Source of the DNA: Candidatus Villigracilis vicinus
GTDB lineage: Bacteria; Chloroflexota; Anaerolineae; Anaerolineales; Villigracilaceae
NCBI GenBank assembly: GCA_016721315.1
Contig: JADKIL010000003.1
Location: forward strand, 806,001 to 870,000
DNA: 64,000 bases
Direction: 5' to 3'
The notes beneath the pieces were generated by a model, which made no database searches, was not told the origin of the DNA, and was given only the letters and a program-made list of their open reading frames with translations. Positions 33,068-41,975 of the stretch are shown here, in pieces. Position numbers and translations under genes: made by a program. Every line of letters starts with the position of its first letter. The first letter of the stretch is position 1.

Positions 33068-34144
33068 TCAAGTTTTGCAGGGATATTTTTCGTGGATCTT
33101 TAACTGCGGCTCACCGAAGATCTTGTACACGGGAATGCCGTCCCATTCTTCCTGAAAGGGCAATCCCAAGGCATATGCAGCGGTGGGTCCCGTATCGAAG
33201 GTGTAGAGTTGGAAGTCGATCACCTGTGGGATAACGCCGGGTCCGCTGACGATCCAGGTGATGCGATAATCTTCGATCAAAAGACCAATGTGGTTTGTGT
33301 CATGCCCGCCATGATCGGCAGTGACCATAATAAGCGTACTGTCGTACATTCCCTTGTCCTTCAGGGTTTTGATGATCTCGCCTAGTACTTCGTCTCCGGC
33401 GCGCAGGACTTTAAAGTATTCGCCGGACATCCAGCCATATTTGTGCCCGCGGTTATCGGGGGTTGCGAAATGGATGAACATCAGGTTGAAGTCCGCTTCG
33501 ATCTGTGCGAGGGCAGCTTTTTGGATGGCAGGCTCACCGTAAGCGACTTCAAAGACATCGGTCGTTTCAGGTTCTGCCAGTTGGCGCAGTTTGTCCTTGC
33601 TGACGATCATGACGGTCTTTAGACCAGCCTCGTGCGCAAGCTGAAAGACATCCGGTCCTTTGGCATAGCCCATATACATAAAGAACTTGTTGTAGATCAC
33701 ACCGTGGTCTTCCATGCATACGCCGGTCAGCATCGAAGCATGACTGGGTGATGTGGCGGGATAGTCAATGGTGCGTGCCGTGAGCGGCGCATGTGCGCCG
33801 CCATCTCGAAGAGTCATCAAATTTGGCATGGGCGCTTCGTCGATCGCGTCGGGGCGCAACCCATCATAGCTGATGATGAGGACGCGCTTGATATCCGCTT
33901 TGGATGGCATGGGAGTGGCGCTGGCTGTGAATGTGGGTTCGGGTGTGAATGTTGGCGTGATCGTGGCAGTTGCGGTTGGGGTCAGAGTGACAGCCGAAGT
34001 GGCAGTGAAGATCGGTGTTTGCGTGGGGATGCCGGGGAGATTGGTTGGTGTTGGCGCAGGCGGCAGGGAACTGCCCCAAATATTGGGCAGAGTTGCGCAA
34101 CCACTCAGAACGAATGCAAGTAGGAAAACAGTAAGACGTTTCAG
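33068..34144 (-). CDS. Lipoprotein alkaline phosphatase/NPP-type phosphodiesterase (copy 2)
   Basis: 358 residues if translation starts at CTG 34144. That frame gives a full lipoprotein signal, LKRLTVFLLAFVLSGCA, and a Thr/Pro linker leading directly to VLIISYDGLRPDAIDEA, PATSPSHASMLTG, HFATPDNRGHKYGW and TADHGG. GGAGA lies 7 bases before the CTG, and no ATG/GTG/TTG is available nearby in frame. An internal ATG at 33910 would remove the signal peptide. So either CTG is the start or the original ATG was miscalled. It sits just upstream of copy 1 in the same unit. Confidence 0.8.
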   Translation of the reverse strand: MKRLTVFLLAFVLSGCATLPNIWGSSLPPAPTPTNLPGIPTQTPIFTATSAVTLTPTATATITPTFTPEPTFTASATPMPSKADIKRVLIISYDGLRPDAIDEAPMPNLMTLRDGGAHAPLTARTIDYPATSPSHASMLTGVCMEDHGVIYNKFFMYMGYAKGPDVFQLAHEAGLKTVMIVSKDKLRQLAEPETTDVFEVAYGEPAIQKAALAQIEADFNLMFIHFATPDNRGHKYGWMSGEYFKVLRAGDEVLGEIIKTLKDKGMYDSTLIMVTADHGGHDTNHIGLLIEDYRITWIVSGPGVIPQVIDFQLYTFDTGPTAAYALGLPFQEEWDGIPVYKIFGEPQLKIHEKYPCKT

Positions 34145-34216
34145 GGGAATTTCTCCAACCAGATCTTATCACCACAATATATTGCCATAGTTTAAAGAGC
34201 CGGTAATTTCTTTTGA

Positions 34217-35869
34217 CTATTTCAACATCGGCATTTTGATGCCGTGACGTTTGGCAGCATCGATGGCGATCTCATAGCCGGCATCTGCGTGTCGGACCAC
34301 GCCCATGCCTGGGTCGGTCGTCAGGACTCTTTCCAGCCTGCGAGCCGCTTCCGGCGTTCCATCCGCAACGATGACCTGCCCCGCATGTTGGCTGTAGCCC
34401 ATGCCCACGCCGCCGCCATGATGGAATGATACCCATGTCGCGCCGCCGACGGCGTTGATCATCGCATTGAGGATCGCCCAATCAGAGACGGCGTCGGAGC
34501 CGTCTTTCATGGCTTCAGTTTCGCGGTTTGGAGATGCCACCGAGCCCGAGTCCAAATGGTCACGACCGATGACGATGGGTGCTTTGACCTTTCCGCTGGC
34601 AACAAGTTCGTTGAACATCAAGCCCGCTTTGGCACGTTCGCCGTAGCCCAGCCAGCAAATCCGCGAGGGCAATCCCTGGAAGGGAACTTTTTCGCGTGCC
34701 ATCTTCAACCAGCGGTGCAGATGCGCATCTTCAGGGAAAAGTTCCATGATGGCTTTGTCGGTGGTGTAAATATCTTCCTTGTCGCCGGAAAGCGCCACCC
34801 ACCGAAATGGACCTTTGCCCTCACAGAATAACGGGCGGATATAAGCAGGCACAAAGCCGGGGAATTCAAAGGCATCGCTCACGCCGTGGTTATAGGCTTG
34901 CTGACGCAGGTTGTTGCCGTAGTCGAAGACTTCCGCGCCGGCACGTTGAAAGGCGAGCATGGCTTGGACGTGCTTCGCCATCGAATCCATCGCCATCTTT
35001 TTATATTTCTCGGGGTTCTCCACCCGCAGTTGATTCGCGGCGGTCAGGCTGATGCCCGATGGGACATAGAACAGCGCCTCATGTGCCGACGTTTGGTCTG
35101 TGACGACATCGGGAATGATGCCGCGCTGTGAGAGTTCCGTGTACACATCCGCTGCGTTGCCGATCAGACCGATGGATTTCGGCGTGCCGCTCTTAACGTT
35201 CTCTTCCACGAGCGTCATGGCTTCTTCAAGGTTATCCACGACCATATCCACATAGCCGATCGCACGGCGGCGTTCGGCGCGTTCGGGGTCCACTTCCACG
35301 ATCAGCCCCACACCTTCGTTCATGGTGATGGAGAGAGGTTGGGCGCCGCCCATGCCGCCGAGTCCTGCCGTGAGGACGAACTTGCCTTTGAGCGAGCCCC
35401 AGCCTTTGAGCTTGGCTAATGCGCCGAAAGTTTCGTAGGTGCCTTGCAAAATGCCCTGTGTGCCAATGTAGATCCATGAACCGGCGGTCATCTGCCCGTA
35501 CATCATGAGCCCTTTTTTATCGAGTTCATCGAACTTTTCCCAGGTTGCCCAATGCGGCACGATGTTGGAGTTGGCGATGAGGACCTTGGGCGCATCCTTG
35601 TGACTTTTGAAGATGACGACCGGCTTGCCCGATTGCACGAGCAGGGTTTCATCTTCTTCGAGGTTCTTCAACGAATCAAGGATCGCGTCGAAGGCTTCCC
35701 AATTACGGGCGGCTTTACCACGCCCGCCGTAGACGACCAGGTCTTCGGGCTTTTCTGCCACTTCGGGGTCAAGGTTGTTTTGGATCATGCGATAGGCAGC
35801 TTCACTCATCCAATTCTTGCAGGTCAATTGGGTTCCATGCGGCGATCGAATAACGCGGGGTGTGGACAT
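34217..35869 (-). CDS. hutU: Urocanate hydratase
   Basis: 550 residues, full length. Motifs: GSWIYIGTQGILQGTYETF, TAGLGGMGGAQPLSITMNEG (NAD binding), VTDQTSAHEALF, RDHLDSGSVASPNRETEAMK and FHHGGGVGMGYSQHAG, all hallmark segments. It hydrates urocanate to imidazolonepropionate in histidine breakdown using NAD as electrophile. No hutH, hutI or hutG in the window. Start supported by AGGAGAGAGG. Confidence 0.95.
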   Translation of the reverse strand: MSTPRVIRSPHGTQLTCKNWMSEAAYRMIQNNLDPEVAEKPEDLVVYGGRGKAARNWEAFDAILDSLKNLEEDETLLVQSGKPVVIFKSHKDAPKVLIANSNIVPHWATWEKFDELDKKGLMMYGQMTAGSWIYIGTQGILQGTYETFGALAKLKGWGSLKGKFVLTAGLGGMGGAQPLSITMNEGVGLIVEVDPERAERRRAIGYVDMVVDNLEEAMTLVEENVKSGTPKSIGLIGNAADVYTELSQRGIIPDVVTDQTSAHEALFYVPSGISLTAANQLRVENPEKYKKMAMDSMAKHVQAMLAFQRAGAEVFDYGNNLRQQAYNHGVSDAFEFPGFVPAYIRPLFCEGKGPFRWVALSGDKEDIYTTDKAIMELFPEDAHLHRWLKMAREKVPFQGLPSRICWLGYGERAKAGLMFNELVASGKVKAPIVIGRDHLDSGSVASPNRETEAMKDGSDAVSDWAILNAMINAVGGATWVSFHHGGGVGMGYSQHAGQVIVADGTPEAARRLERVLTTDPGMGVVRHADAGYEIAIDAAKRHGIKMPMLK

Positions 35870-35881
35870 GATTCCTCTCTC

Positions 35882-36742
35882 CTATTCGAGTACTATAAAT
35901 GATTCGATGATCTTATCAAAGGATGGTTCAACAGTCTTTTGCCACTTTTCGGTGGTCGAAAGAGTGATGGATAAGGTGCCAAGGGGCAGGTCGAGGTACA
36001 CCAGTTTTTGAATGACGATGATCTGCTCACCTTCCTGTGAGAGGGCCGGTGTTCGGGCTGTGATCACACCGTAGGGGATTCCCGTTTCGGTGAGTTCCAG
36101 CTGGGTGGCAGTGATCTCCACGCCTTTTAATGAGGCGGGCAGGGTGGCTGCGATGCCCTTGATGTCGATATCGCTGGTGAGTGAAACTTCCATTTGCTGA
36201 TCCCATACCAGGTTGATGTTGGTCACAAAGCCGTTGTCGATCTGTTTCTCGTCGATGTCCAACAGAAAGAGGCGGAAGACGTTCGGGTCCTGGTTTTGGA
36301 TGGTGTTCAGGTTGCGTTGAATAGCGGGGTTTTCGGCTTCGGGCAGCAGACCGGCTTCGAGATATTCCGGCCCGTCGATGCGCAAGGCCAGCCATTCTGT
36401 AGGGATCGTGATCTGGTACTTTCCGCTCAGGTCAATGTAGGTGTTGGTGCCGTCTGTGTTTTCGTCCAGTATGTTTTGAACGGTGAGGGTGGGCGAAGCA
36501 GGGATCGGTGTAATGGTGGCAGTTGGTATGGGGGTGGATGTGGATGTGGGAACAGGAGTACTGGTGGGGACGGCTTGCTGTGTCAGCTGCAGGGCGGCGG
36601 AAACGGTTTCAGCGACCATGCGCTCAAGCCGTGTATCAGGCGTCGGCGGGACCGGCGAGGCGGGCAGCAGGCTTGGCACAACACATGCCAGGGCTGTCAT
36701 CCCGAGGACGACCGAGATCAATAATCCGCGATTGTATTTCAT
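35882..36742 (-). CDS. Lipoprotein, unknown function
   Basis: 286 residues. Signal peptide with lipobox ALAC (Cys about 20), a coiled segment, a Thr/Pro-rich linker (about 58-85), and a mixed beta domain beginning TYIDLSGKYQITIPTEWLAL, which recalls PsbP/DUF1795-like lipoproteins. No catalytic motif recognised. It ends 12 bases before the hutU start and so may share its transcript. Confidence 0.75.
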   Translation of the reverse strand: MKYNRGLLISVVLGMTALACVVPSLLPASPVPPTPDTRLERMVAETVSAALQLTQQAVPTSTPVPTSTSTPIPTATITPIPASPTLTVQNILDENTDGTNTYIDLSGKYQITIPTEWLALRIDGPEYLEAGLLPEAENPAIQRNLNTIQNQDPNVFRLFLLDIDEKQIDNGFVTNINLVWDQQMEVSLTSDIDIKGIAATLPASLKGVEITATQLELTETGIPYGVITARTPALSQEGEQIIVIQKLVYLDLPLGTLSITLSTTEKWQKTVEPSFDKIIESFIVLE

Positions 36743-36765
36743 GGTTCCATCCTTGCAGTGAAATT

Positions 36766-36800
36766 AAAAAGCCTCCCGGCAATTATAGCCGAGAGGCTTT
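36766..36800 (-). terminator. Intrinsic terminator of the Rrf2 gene
   Basis: AAAGCCTC(T)CGGC / GCCG(G)GAGGCTTTTT on the minus strand with a TATAATT loop, followed by T residues. Confidence 0.75.
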
Positions 36801-36814
36801 GATTTCTTTGGTGG

Positions 36815-37228
36815 TTATGCGGATGTTTGTCCTTTGGCGATCATATCTGCAAAGTTCGTACCTTTGAGCCGCCCCACCAACTGCTCCTGCGCTTCACACC
36901 AAACCGGGCGCAGCGGACAACTATCATCGAAAGAGCAGACGCCGGTATCGCCGACACATTCATTGAGCTGAATGGGTCCGTCGATGGCTTCGATAACTTC
37001 GAGAAGGGTGATCTCTTCCGGTTGGCGAGCCAATGTTACACCGCCGCGCGCGCCGCGTGATGTGTGTAATAACCCGGCGATCGAAAGTTGGGAAATGATC
37101 TTGGCAAGAAAAGATGGCGGAATTTTTTGCTCTTCAGCGATAACGCTGGTTGCTGTGCGAATATCACCGCTGCGAGCCAGGTGGAGTACTGCGCGAACGG
37201 CGTAATCGGCTTGTCGTGTTATTTGCAT
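36815..37228 (-). CDS. Rrf2-family transcriptional regulator
   Basis: 137 residues. Winged helix MQITRQADYAVRAVLHLA with IPPSFLAKIISQLSIAGLL and SRGARGGVTLARQPEEITLL. The cysteine cluster C-x5-C-x5-C-x5-C (VGDTGVC, DDSC, VWCEAQ) would bind an Fe-S cluster, as in IscR/NsrR. It senses Fe-S status, NO or redox state. The palindrome at 37248-37260 in its own promoter suggests autoregulation. Target genes not known. Confidence 0.9.
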   Translation of the reverse strand: MQITRQADYAVRAVLHLARSGDIRTATSVIAEEQKIPPSFLAKIISQLSIAGLLHTSRGARGGVTLARQPEEITLLEVIEAIDGPIQLNECVGDTGVCSFDDSCPLRPVWCEAQEQLVGRLKGTNFADMIAKGQTSA

Positions 37229-37247
37229 GATGACCTCACTTAATATA

Positions 37248-37260
37248 GGTAAAAATTACC
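37248..37260 (-). promoter_or_regulatory. Palindromic operator in the Rrf2 promoter
   Basis: GGTAA-AAA-TTACC, directly next to a TATATT -10 (plus 37242-37247 read on minus). A dimeric winged-helix regulator bound here would block RNA polymerase. Confidence 0.5.
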
Positions 37261-37348
37261 CACAATCACGATTTTATTGTGAATGTGGGTACAAGACAAG
37301 TGATAGAGGTCACTGCTCAATTATGACCTTTCGCGCCGAATTTCAGTT

Positions 37349-37381
37349 CATTACGGAGTATATCTTGCATACTCCGTAATG
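37349..37381. repeat. CATTACGGAGTAT inverted repeat, possible terminator
   Basis: CATTACGGAGTAT pairs with ATACTCCGTAATG around a short loop, 13 bases beyond the stop of the minus-strand lipoprotein gene. No U-tract. Confidence 0.55.
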
Positions 37382-37394
37382 TGTACGGTAGCTG

Positions 37395-38237
37395 TTAATG
37401 AGCGAGTGTAAGGTTCCCTGCGCCCATTTCGATGACGAAGGTGAGAGTTGGACCTTCACCTTCCTGCTGATAATCGTTCCCGCTTCTTTCCCAGCCGGAA
37501 ACTGCATTCACATTCGACAGCCCGCCCTCCACTGTGACCACAGCATGGATTCCCTCTGGGACGATGATGATGAGGTTACTAAGACCGCTTTCGACCTTTA
37601 CGGAAGCGTCACGCTGAAGCTCGCCGGAGAAATCGAGGGTGTAATCGCCTGCACCTGCAGAGAAATCGAGCAGGCTGAAGTTGGCGTTGCTTAGCCCGGT
37701 CAGTTTCACATCTGAGGCGCCGGAACTATATGTGAAGGTGCTCATCTCAACCGGATTCGGTTCAGAGAATGAAACATTCGTATTCGAAGCACCATCTGAA
37801 ATATCAAGCCGGGTGAGAGCCAGCCCGCCCAACTCGAAGATACCGTCATACGCGCCTGATTCGATGGACAGATTCATGGGCTGGTCGCCGAGTTTCAAAT
37901 CCCATTCATTTTTGAGACCATCAAATGCGGGGATGCCGTTGAAATTCCCATCGCCAATGCGGATCTCAACATTGCCATCATTCACATTGATCTCCGGCTT
38001 GAATTGGTCGTAGTTGTAAGTTGCTGTACCTTCTGTGAGCGTGGCGGCGCCGGGGTTGAGCGTTAATTTACCTGCGCCGAATTTGAGTTTCAGGGTGATC
38101 TCGTCTGTGTCTGGGTAGTCCACCTGGATCTTTTCGGTCACATCCGGACCTGGCTGCGGCGGCTTGGGAACATTGATCCCACATGCCAGGGTGCTCAGCG
38201 CGAAGACCGCGATCAAGGCTGTAAGTTTGCGATACAT
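37395..38237 (-). CDS. Toast-rack (DUF4097/LiaF-like) lipoprotein
   Basis: 280 residues. Signal peptide with lipobox TLAC (Cys about 19), then a short Pro-rich linker and two halves rich in short repeated strands: LKLKFGAGKLTLNPGAATLT, and later SSGASDVKLTGLSNAN, AGAGDYTLDFSGELQRDAS and VEGGLSNVNAV. This G-A-G-x-L/D-x-L pattern marks the toast-rack beta fold of LiaF/DUF2154-like proteins. The strong Shine-Dalgarno TAAGGAGGT lies in a small CTTAGG/CCTAAG hairpin that could limit initiation. Probably surface-exposed; role unknown. Confidence 0.8.
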   Translation of the reverse strand: MYRKLTALIAVFALSTLACGINVPKPPQPGPDVTEKIQVDYPDTDEITLKLKFGAGKLTLNPGAATLTEGTATYNYDQFKPEINVNDGNVEIRIGDGNFNGIPAFDGLKNEWDLKLGDQPMNLSIESGAYDGIFELGGLALTRLDISDGASNTNVSFSEPNPVEMSTFTYSSGASDVKLTGLSNANFSLLDFSAGAGDYTLDFSGELQRDASVKVESGLSNLIIIVPEGIHAVVTVEGGLSNVNAVSGWERSGNDYQQEGEGPTLTFVIEMGAGNLTLAH

Positions 38238-38312
38238 AAGAAAAACCTCCTTAGGTTAATGCCTAAGAAGGTATACGGCTGAAGGTGGGATGTGGTTGCG
38301 TAGAAGAATTAG

Positions 38313-38540
38313 TTAACCTTCAACTTTCAACCTTTGACTTTCGACCGTCTTTAGATTTGATAGTATCTTCCGCGTGGACTCCGCCACTTCTTCTATTGCT
38401 TTATTGAACGCTTCTTCATTCGCTTTAGATGGCTTGCGATATCCGCTCACTTTTCTTACATATTGCAATGCGGCTTCGTAAATCTCCTGCTCAGTGACAG
38501 GGTGATCCATATTTCTAAGGGGTTTGATGCTTCGGCACAC
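38313..38540 (-). CDS. DUF2277 family protein
   Basis: 75 residues. MCRSIKPLRNMDHPVTEQEI with ALQYVRKVSGYRKPSKANEE is the DUF2277 signature. The whole protein is three helices. Family function unknown. Confidence 0.88.
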   Translation of the reverse strand: MCRSIKPLRNMDHPVTEQEIYEAALQYVRKVSGYRKPSKANEEAFNKAIEEVAESTRKILSNLKTVESQRLKVEG

Positions 38541-38557
38541 GATGACCTCTTTATTCC

Positions 38558-38675
38558 TTACGGTGGTTGAGTAGCCGCGAAGCGGCGTATCGAAACCACA
38601 ACTTGAAATTTAAAGTTTACTTATTATTGGTGGTTTCGATACGCCTTGCGACGAACACGCAAGGCTACTCAACTA
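38558..38675. repeat. GTGGTTGAGTAGCC dispersed inverted repeat
   Basis: CGGTGGTTGAGTAGCCGCG and GTATCGAAACCAC on the left mirror GGTGGTTTCGATACGCC and GCAAGGCTACTCAAC on the right, around an A/T-rich centre. It occupies the spacer between DUF2277 and radA. Confidence 0.65.
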
Positions 38676-38684
38676 CTGAATTAT

Positions 38685-40082
38685 CTATTTTTCTTTCTTC
38701 AATGCCTTATCCAACGCCTGATCCAACGAACGGACTTCGATGATCTCGATGCCCTTCGGGTATTCTTCACCCTTGCGGATCGCCTTCGGGATGATGGCGG
38801 TCTTGAAACCGAGTTTCTGCGCTTCTTTCAAGCGTGCCACCATTTGCCCCGGCATGCGCAATTCGCCTGCCAGACCAATTTCACCGATCAAGACTGCCTC
38901 GGCGCGAATCGGCACATCCTTCCATGAAGAAGCGATGGCGGCGGCGACAGCTAAGTCTGCGGCGGGTTCGTCAATTTGAATGCCGCCGACCACGTTGACG
39001 AAGACATCCTGCTCGGCAAGTTTCAAGCCAACACGGCGAGTCAACACAGCCGTGATCAGCAACAGACGGTTGAAGTCCACACCGTTGGGTGTGCGGCGCG
39101 CATTGCCGAATTGAGTCGGTGACGTTAATCCTTGAATTTCTACGAGAATGGGACGTGTCCCTTCCATCGTCACAGCAATGGTCGAACCTGCGGCGTTAAT
39201 TAATCTCTCCGCCAAAAACGCCTCAGACGGATTGGTCACTTCGATCATGCCGCCTTCGCGCATTTCGAAGACACCCACTTCAGAGGTCGCACCGAAGCGA
39301 TTCTTCACCGAACGCAACAAACGATACGCCTGGAAGCGATCCCCTTCGAGATACAAGACCGTATCCACGATATGTTCCAACACACGCGGACCGGCAATTG
39401 CGCCTTCTTTGGTGACATGTCCGATCATAAAGACCGACACACCGGATGACTTCGCCAACTCACGCAACTGTGACGAACACTCGCGCACCTGCGAAACGGA
39501 ACCCGCAGAAGAATCTAACCCGGTCAGGTACACAGTTTGAATGGAGTCGACGATCAACAGGTCTGGCTTGGTATCGCGGACGTGGTTCATGATCACTTCG
39601 AGATTCGTCTCGGTTACCAATAAAAGATTCTTCGGTAATTCCTTGCTCGCGTTGAACAGACGCACGGCACGCATCTTGATCTGCCGTTCCGACTCTTCGC
39701 CCGAAACATACAGCACACGCTGCACCTTTGCCATCTCCATTGCCATTTGCAGCATCAGCGTGGATTTGCCGATGCCCGGGTCACCACCCACGAGCACGAT
39801 GGAGCCGGGGACGATGCCGCCGCCGAGCACGCGCGCGAATTCACCGATGGGGAGGTGGACACGATCTTCCGCATCCCCACTGACCTCGGAGATGGGGCGC
39901 GGCTCCGAACGTCCGCTCAAGCCGCGAACGGCTCCCGACCCCTTCGAGACCGGTTCATCGTGGACGACTTCTTCGACCATGCTGCTGAAGGCGTTGCATT
40001 GCGGGCATTTGCCCATATACGATGCAGCGACACGTCCGCATTGCTGACATACAAATCGGGTATGAGTTTTTGTTTTTGCCAT
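38685..40082 (-). CDS. radA: DNA repair protein RadA
   Basis: 465 residues. N-terminal zinc finger CQQCGRVAASYMGKCPQC, RecA-like ATPase with Walker A GGDPGIGKSTLML and Walker B LLIVDSI, the RadA motif KNRFG, and a C-terminal Lon-like domain with VNVVGGIQIDEPAADLAVAA. It processes recombination intermediates and promotes branch migration. Full length. Confidence 0.95.
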   Translation of the reverse strand: MAKTKTHTRFVCQQCGRVAASYMGKCPQCNAFSSMVEEVVHDEPVSKGSGAVRGLSGRSEPRPISEVSGDAEDRVHLPIGEFARVLGGGIVPGSIVLVGGDPGIGKSTLMLQMAMEMAKVQRVLYVSGEESERQIKMRAVRLFNASKELPKNLLLVTETNLEVIMNHVRDTKPDLLIVDSIQTVYLTGLDSSAGSVSQVRECSSQLRELAKSSGVSVFMIGHVTKEGAIAGPRVLEHIVDTVLYLEGDRFQAYRLLRSVKNRFGATSEVGVFEMREGGMIEVTNPSEAFLAERLINAAGSTIAVTMEGTRPILVEIQGLTSPTQFGNARRTPNGVDFNRLLLITAVLTRRVGLKLAEQDVFVNVVGGIQIDEPAADLAVAAAIASSWKDVPIRAEAVLIGEIGLAGELRMPGQMVARLKEAQKLGFKTAIIPKAIRKGEEYPKGIEIIEVRSLDQALDKALKKEK

Positions 40083-40094
40083 GATTTCACCTGT

Positions 40095-40192
40095 ATTGTG
40101 TCATTCTGAGCGATAGCGAAGAATCTCTCCCATTGCTCGGAAACCTTGCTGATTTTTGGTAGAGACCCTTCGCCTGTCGGCTCAGGGTGACA
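40095..40192. repeat. TCATTCTGAGC dispersed repeat
   Basis: TGTCATTCTGAGCGATAGCG and AAGAATCTCTCCC on the left, GGTAGAGACCCTTCG and CTCAGGGTGACA on the right. It is the same family as 27781-27896. Confidence 0.65.
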
Positions 40193-40215
40193 ACAAAGGC
40201 AGTATAACAGAATTT

Positions 40216-40243
40216 TTGTTCTGTTTTCGGAGTCTGCTATACT
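40216..40243 (+). promoter_or_regulatory. Promoter of the beta-propeller lipoprotein
   Basis: TTGTTC (40216-40221), 16-base spacer, TATACT (40238-40243), followed by two Shine-Dalgarno-like sequences; the nearer one is GAAGGAGG before ATG 40268. Confidence 0.5.
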
Positions 40244-40267
40244 CGGAGGTTTTGAAGGAGGTAATGC

Positions 40268-41569
40268 ATGAAACGTCTCAGCTGGATTTCAATTTTCTTT
40301 TTCATACTCTTGGCAATTGGGTGTAGCAGCCAAACAGAACCCTCGACTTCATTGCCTGTAACAGCGACTATTGAAAAAACCGAAATTCCAAAGCCAACTT
40401 CTACACCTACAACAAGTCTCTCTCCAACCCCTGAACAAATTACAATTGAATTTCCTGAGTGGGTGAATAATCCAGAAACACAGATATTGTTAGTTCCGAT
40501 TGGGACAAGAGAATCCGGTTATGAAAACATGGCGTTGTTCAATGCTGAATCTGGCGAGAGGTTTGATATTCCATTTACAAAAGAAGTGGGAGATTATTTC
40601 TGGATGCCTGATGGGTCAGGATTTGGTTTTTTGCCACAAGATAAGAATGACGTCATGTTTTTTTTACTTGGAGATAGATCTGTAAGTAATATTTCCTTAT
40701 CAGAAGAAATTCTTAGGTTTCATTATCACAACTCTGATGTCGACTCTATTCAAGTTACATCGTCAAATTTTACAGACCCAAATTTCTTAATCATTCCTGA
40801 TTGGTATCCTTTATCATCAAATGGAAAGTTCTTTGAATATCAAGAAGGGTATGACAATACCTACACCAGCATTTTTGATGTTTCAAACAATCAAATTCTC
40901 AATATCTCTGACCCTAACGATGGGTATTTTGATTTATTTTCAGGATTTTCTCCAAACTCAAAATTTATCGCCATTTCTCAAGCCGATGAAGAACCTGGTA
41001 ATTATTACGCTTTTGAAAATTCACCTACAATAAGATTAATCGTTTACGATATTGAATCTCAACAAGTAGTTGCTTCATATAAAAATTTAACTTTTCAAAA
41101 ATGGTCGCCTGATGGTACAAAGTTTTTATTTCAAGAATGGCGGGATTCGGATTTTTATTGGTTTGCTGAATCACCACCTTGTATATTTGATACTATTTCG
41201 GGAGAAACTGAATGCTATGAGGTTAATAGTCGCATCGTAAATCCATATTGGTCACCCAACCAAACAATGATAAGTTATATTTATTCGAGCGATGAAGCTA
41301 AAGGCTTTTGTACAATTAAATTGAATACAGAAGAAAAAAATTGTGTTATTGAAAAATTAGAGACTGAAGAACAAGTGCCTATTGATTACCTATGGTCGCC
41401 AAACAGCAACTTTATTGTTTTTGTATATGATACTTCATGTCCTTACTGTGACTATATTGACAGTCCGAAATTAGGTATTGCAAATGTTTTAACTGGAGAA
41501 TATTTTTCAATTGGTGATAATGTTGATATTCATAGTCTAGGTCTATGGAGACCCTCACCAAATCCATAA
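40268..41569 (+). CDS. TolB/WD40-like beta-propeller lipoprotein
   Basis: 433 residues. Signal peptide with lipobox AIGC (Cys about 19), Thr/Pro linker to about 60, then a propeller of repeated blades marked by FWMPDGSGFGF, LFSGFSPNSKFIAISQ, FQKWSPDGTKFLFQ, YWSPNQTMISYI and YLWSPNSNFIVFV (W-S-P-D/N-x-x-x type). Codon use is clearly A/T-rich compared with its neighbours, which suggests recent acquisition. Probably binds something at the cell surface; no enzymatic motif. Confidence 0.8.
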   Translation: MKRLSWISIFFFILLAIGCSSQTEPSTSLPVTATIEKTEIPKPTSTPTTSLSPTPEQITIEFPEWVNNPETQILLVPIGTRESGYENMALFNAESGERFDIPFTKEVGDYFWMPDGSGFGFLPQDKNDVMFFLLGDRSVSNISLSEEILRFHYHNSDVDSIQVTSSNFTDPNFLIIPDWYPLSSNGKFFEYQEGYDNTYTSIFDVSNNQILNISDPNDGYFDLFSGFSPNSKFIAISQADEEPGNYYAFENSPTIRLIVYDIESQQVVASYKNLTFQKWSPDGTKFLFQEWRDSDFYWFAESPPCIFDTISGETECYEVNSRIVNPYWSPNQTMISYIYSSDEAKGFCTIKLNTEEKNCVIEKLETEEQVPIDYLWSPNSNFIVFVYDTSCPYCDYIDSPKLGIANVLTGEYFSIGDNVDIHSLGLWRPSPNP

Positions 41570-41591
41570 TCATATAAATAAGGAGAACACC

Positions 41592-41939
41592 ATGAAACTC
41601 ATATCAGACATTCTTATCGTGATCGTTGCCCTCTTGCACTTCTACTTCCTCTACCTCGAAATGTTCCTCTGGGACAAGCCGCGTGGAATGAAGTCCTTTC
41701 GCATGACGGAGGAGCAAGCCAAGCAGTCGAAGACCCTCGCCATGAATCAGGGACTGTACAACGGCTTCCTCGCCGCTGGTCTACTGTGGGGATTAATCGC
41801 AGGTGACCCGGTGAAAATCTTTTTTCTGAGTTGTGTCATCATTGCTGGAATTTTCGGCTCGTTCACAGTGAGTAAACGCATCTTTTATATTCAAGCGGTC
41901 CCCGCTATTTTGGCGTTGGTGATTTTGTTGGTGTTTTAA
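41592..41939 (+). CDS. DUF1304 membrane protein
   Basis: 115 residues, four hydrophobic helices. LLHFYFLYLEMFLWDKPRG and NQGLYNGFLAAGLLWGL are typical of DUF1304. Family function unknown. Start supported by AAGGAGAACACC. Confidence 0.85.
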   Translation: MKLISDILIVIVALLHFYFLYLEMFLWDKPRGMKSFRMTEEQAKQSKTLAMNQGLYNGFLAAGLLWGLIAGDPVKIFFLSCVIIAGIFGSFTVSKRIFYIQAVPAILALVILLVF

Positions 41940-41942
41940 ACC

Positions 41943-41970
41943 GTAGGGGCGGATCGCGATCCGCCCCTAC
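41943..41970. repeat. REP-like palindrome
   Basis: GTAGGGGCGGATCGCGATCCGCCCCTAC, a perfect 28-base palindrome between two convergent genes. Confidence 0.75.
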
Positions 41971-41975
41971 ATTAT

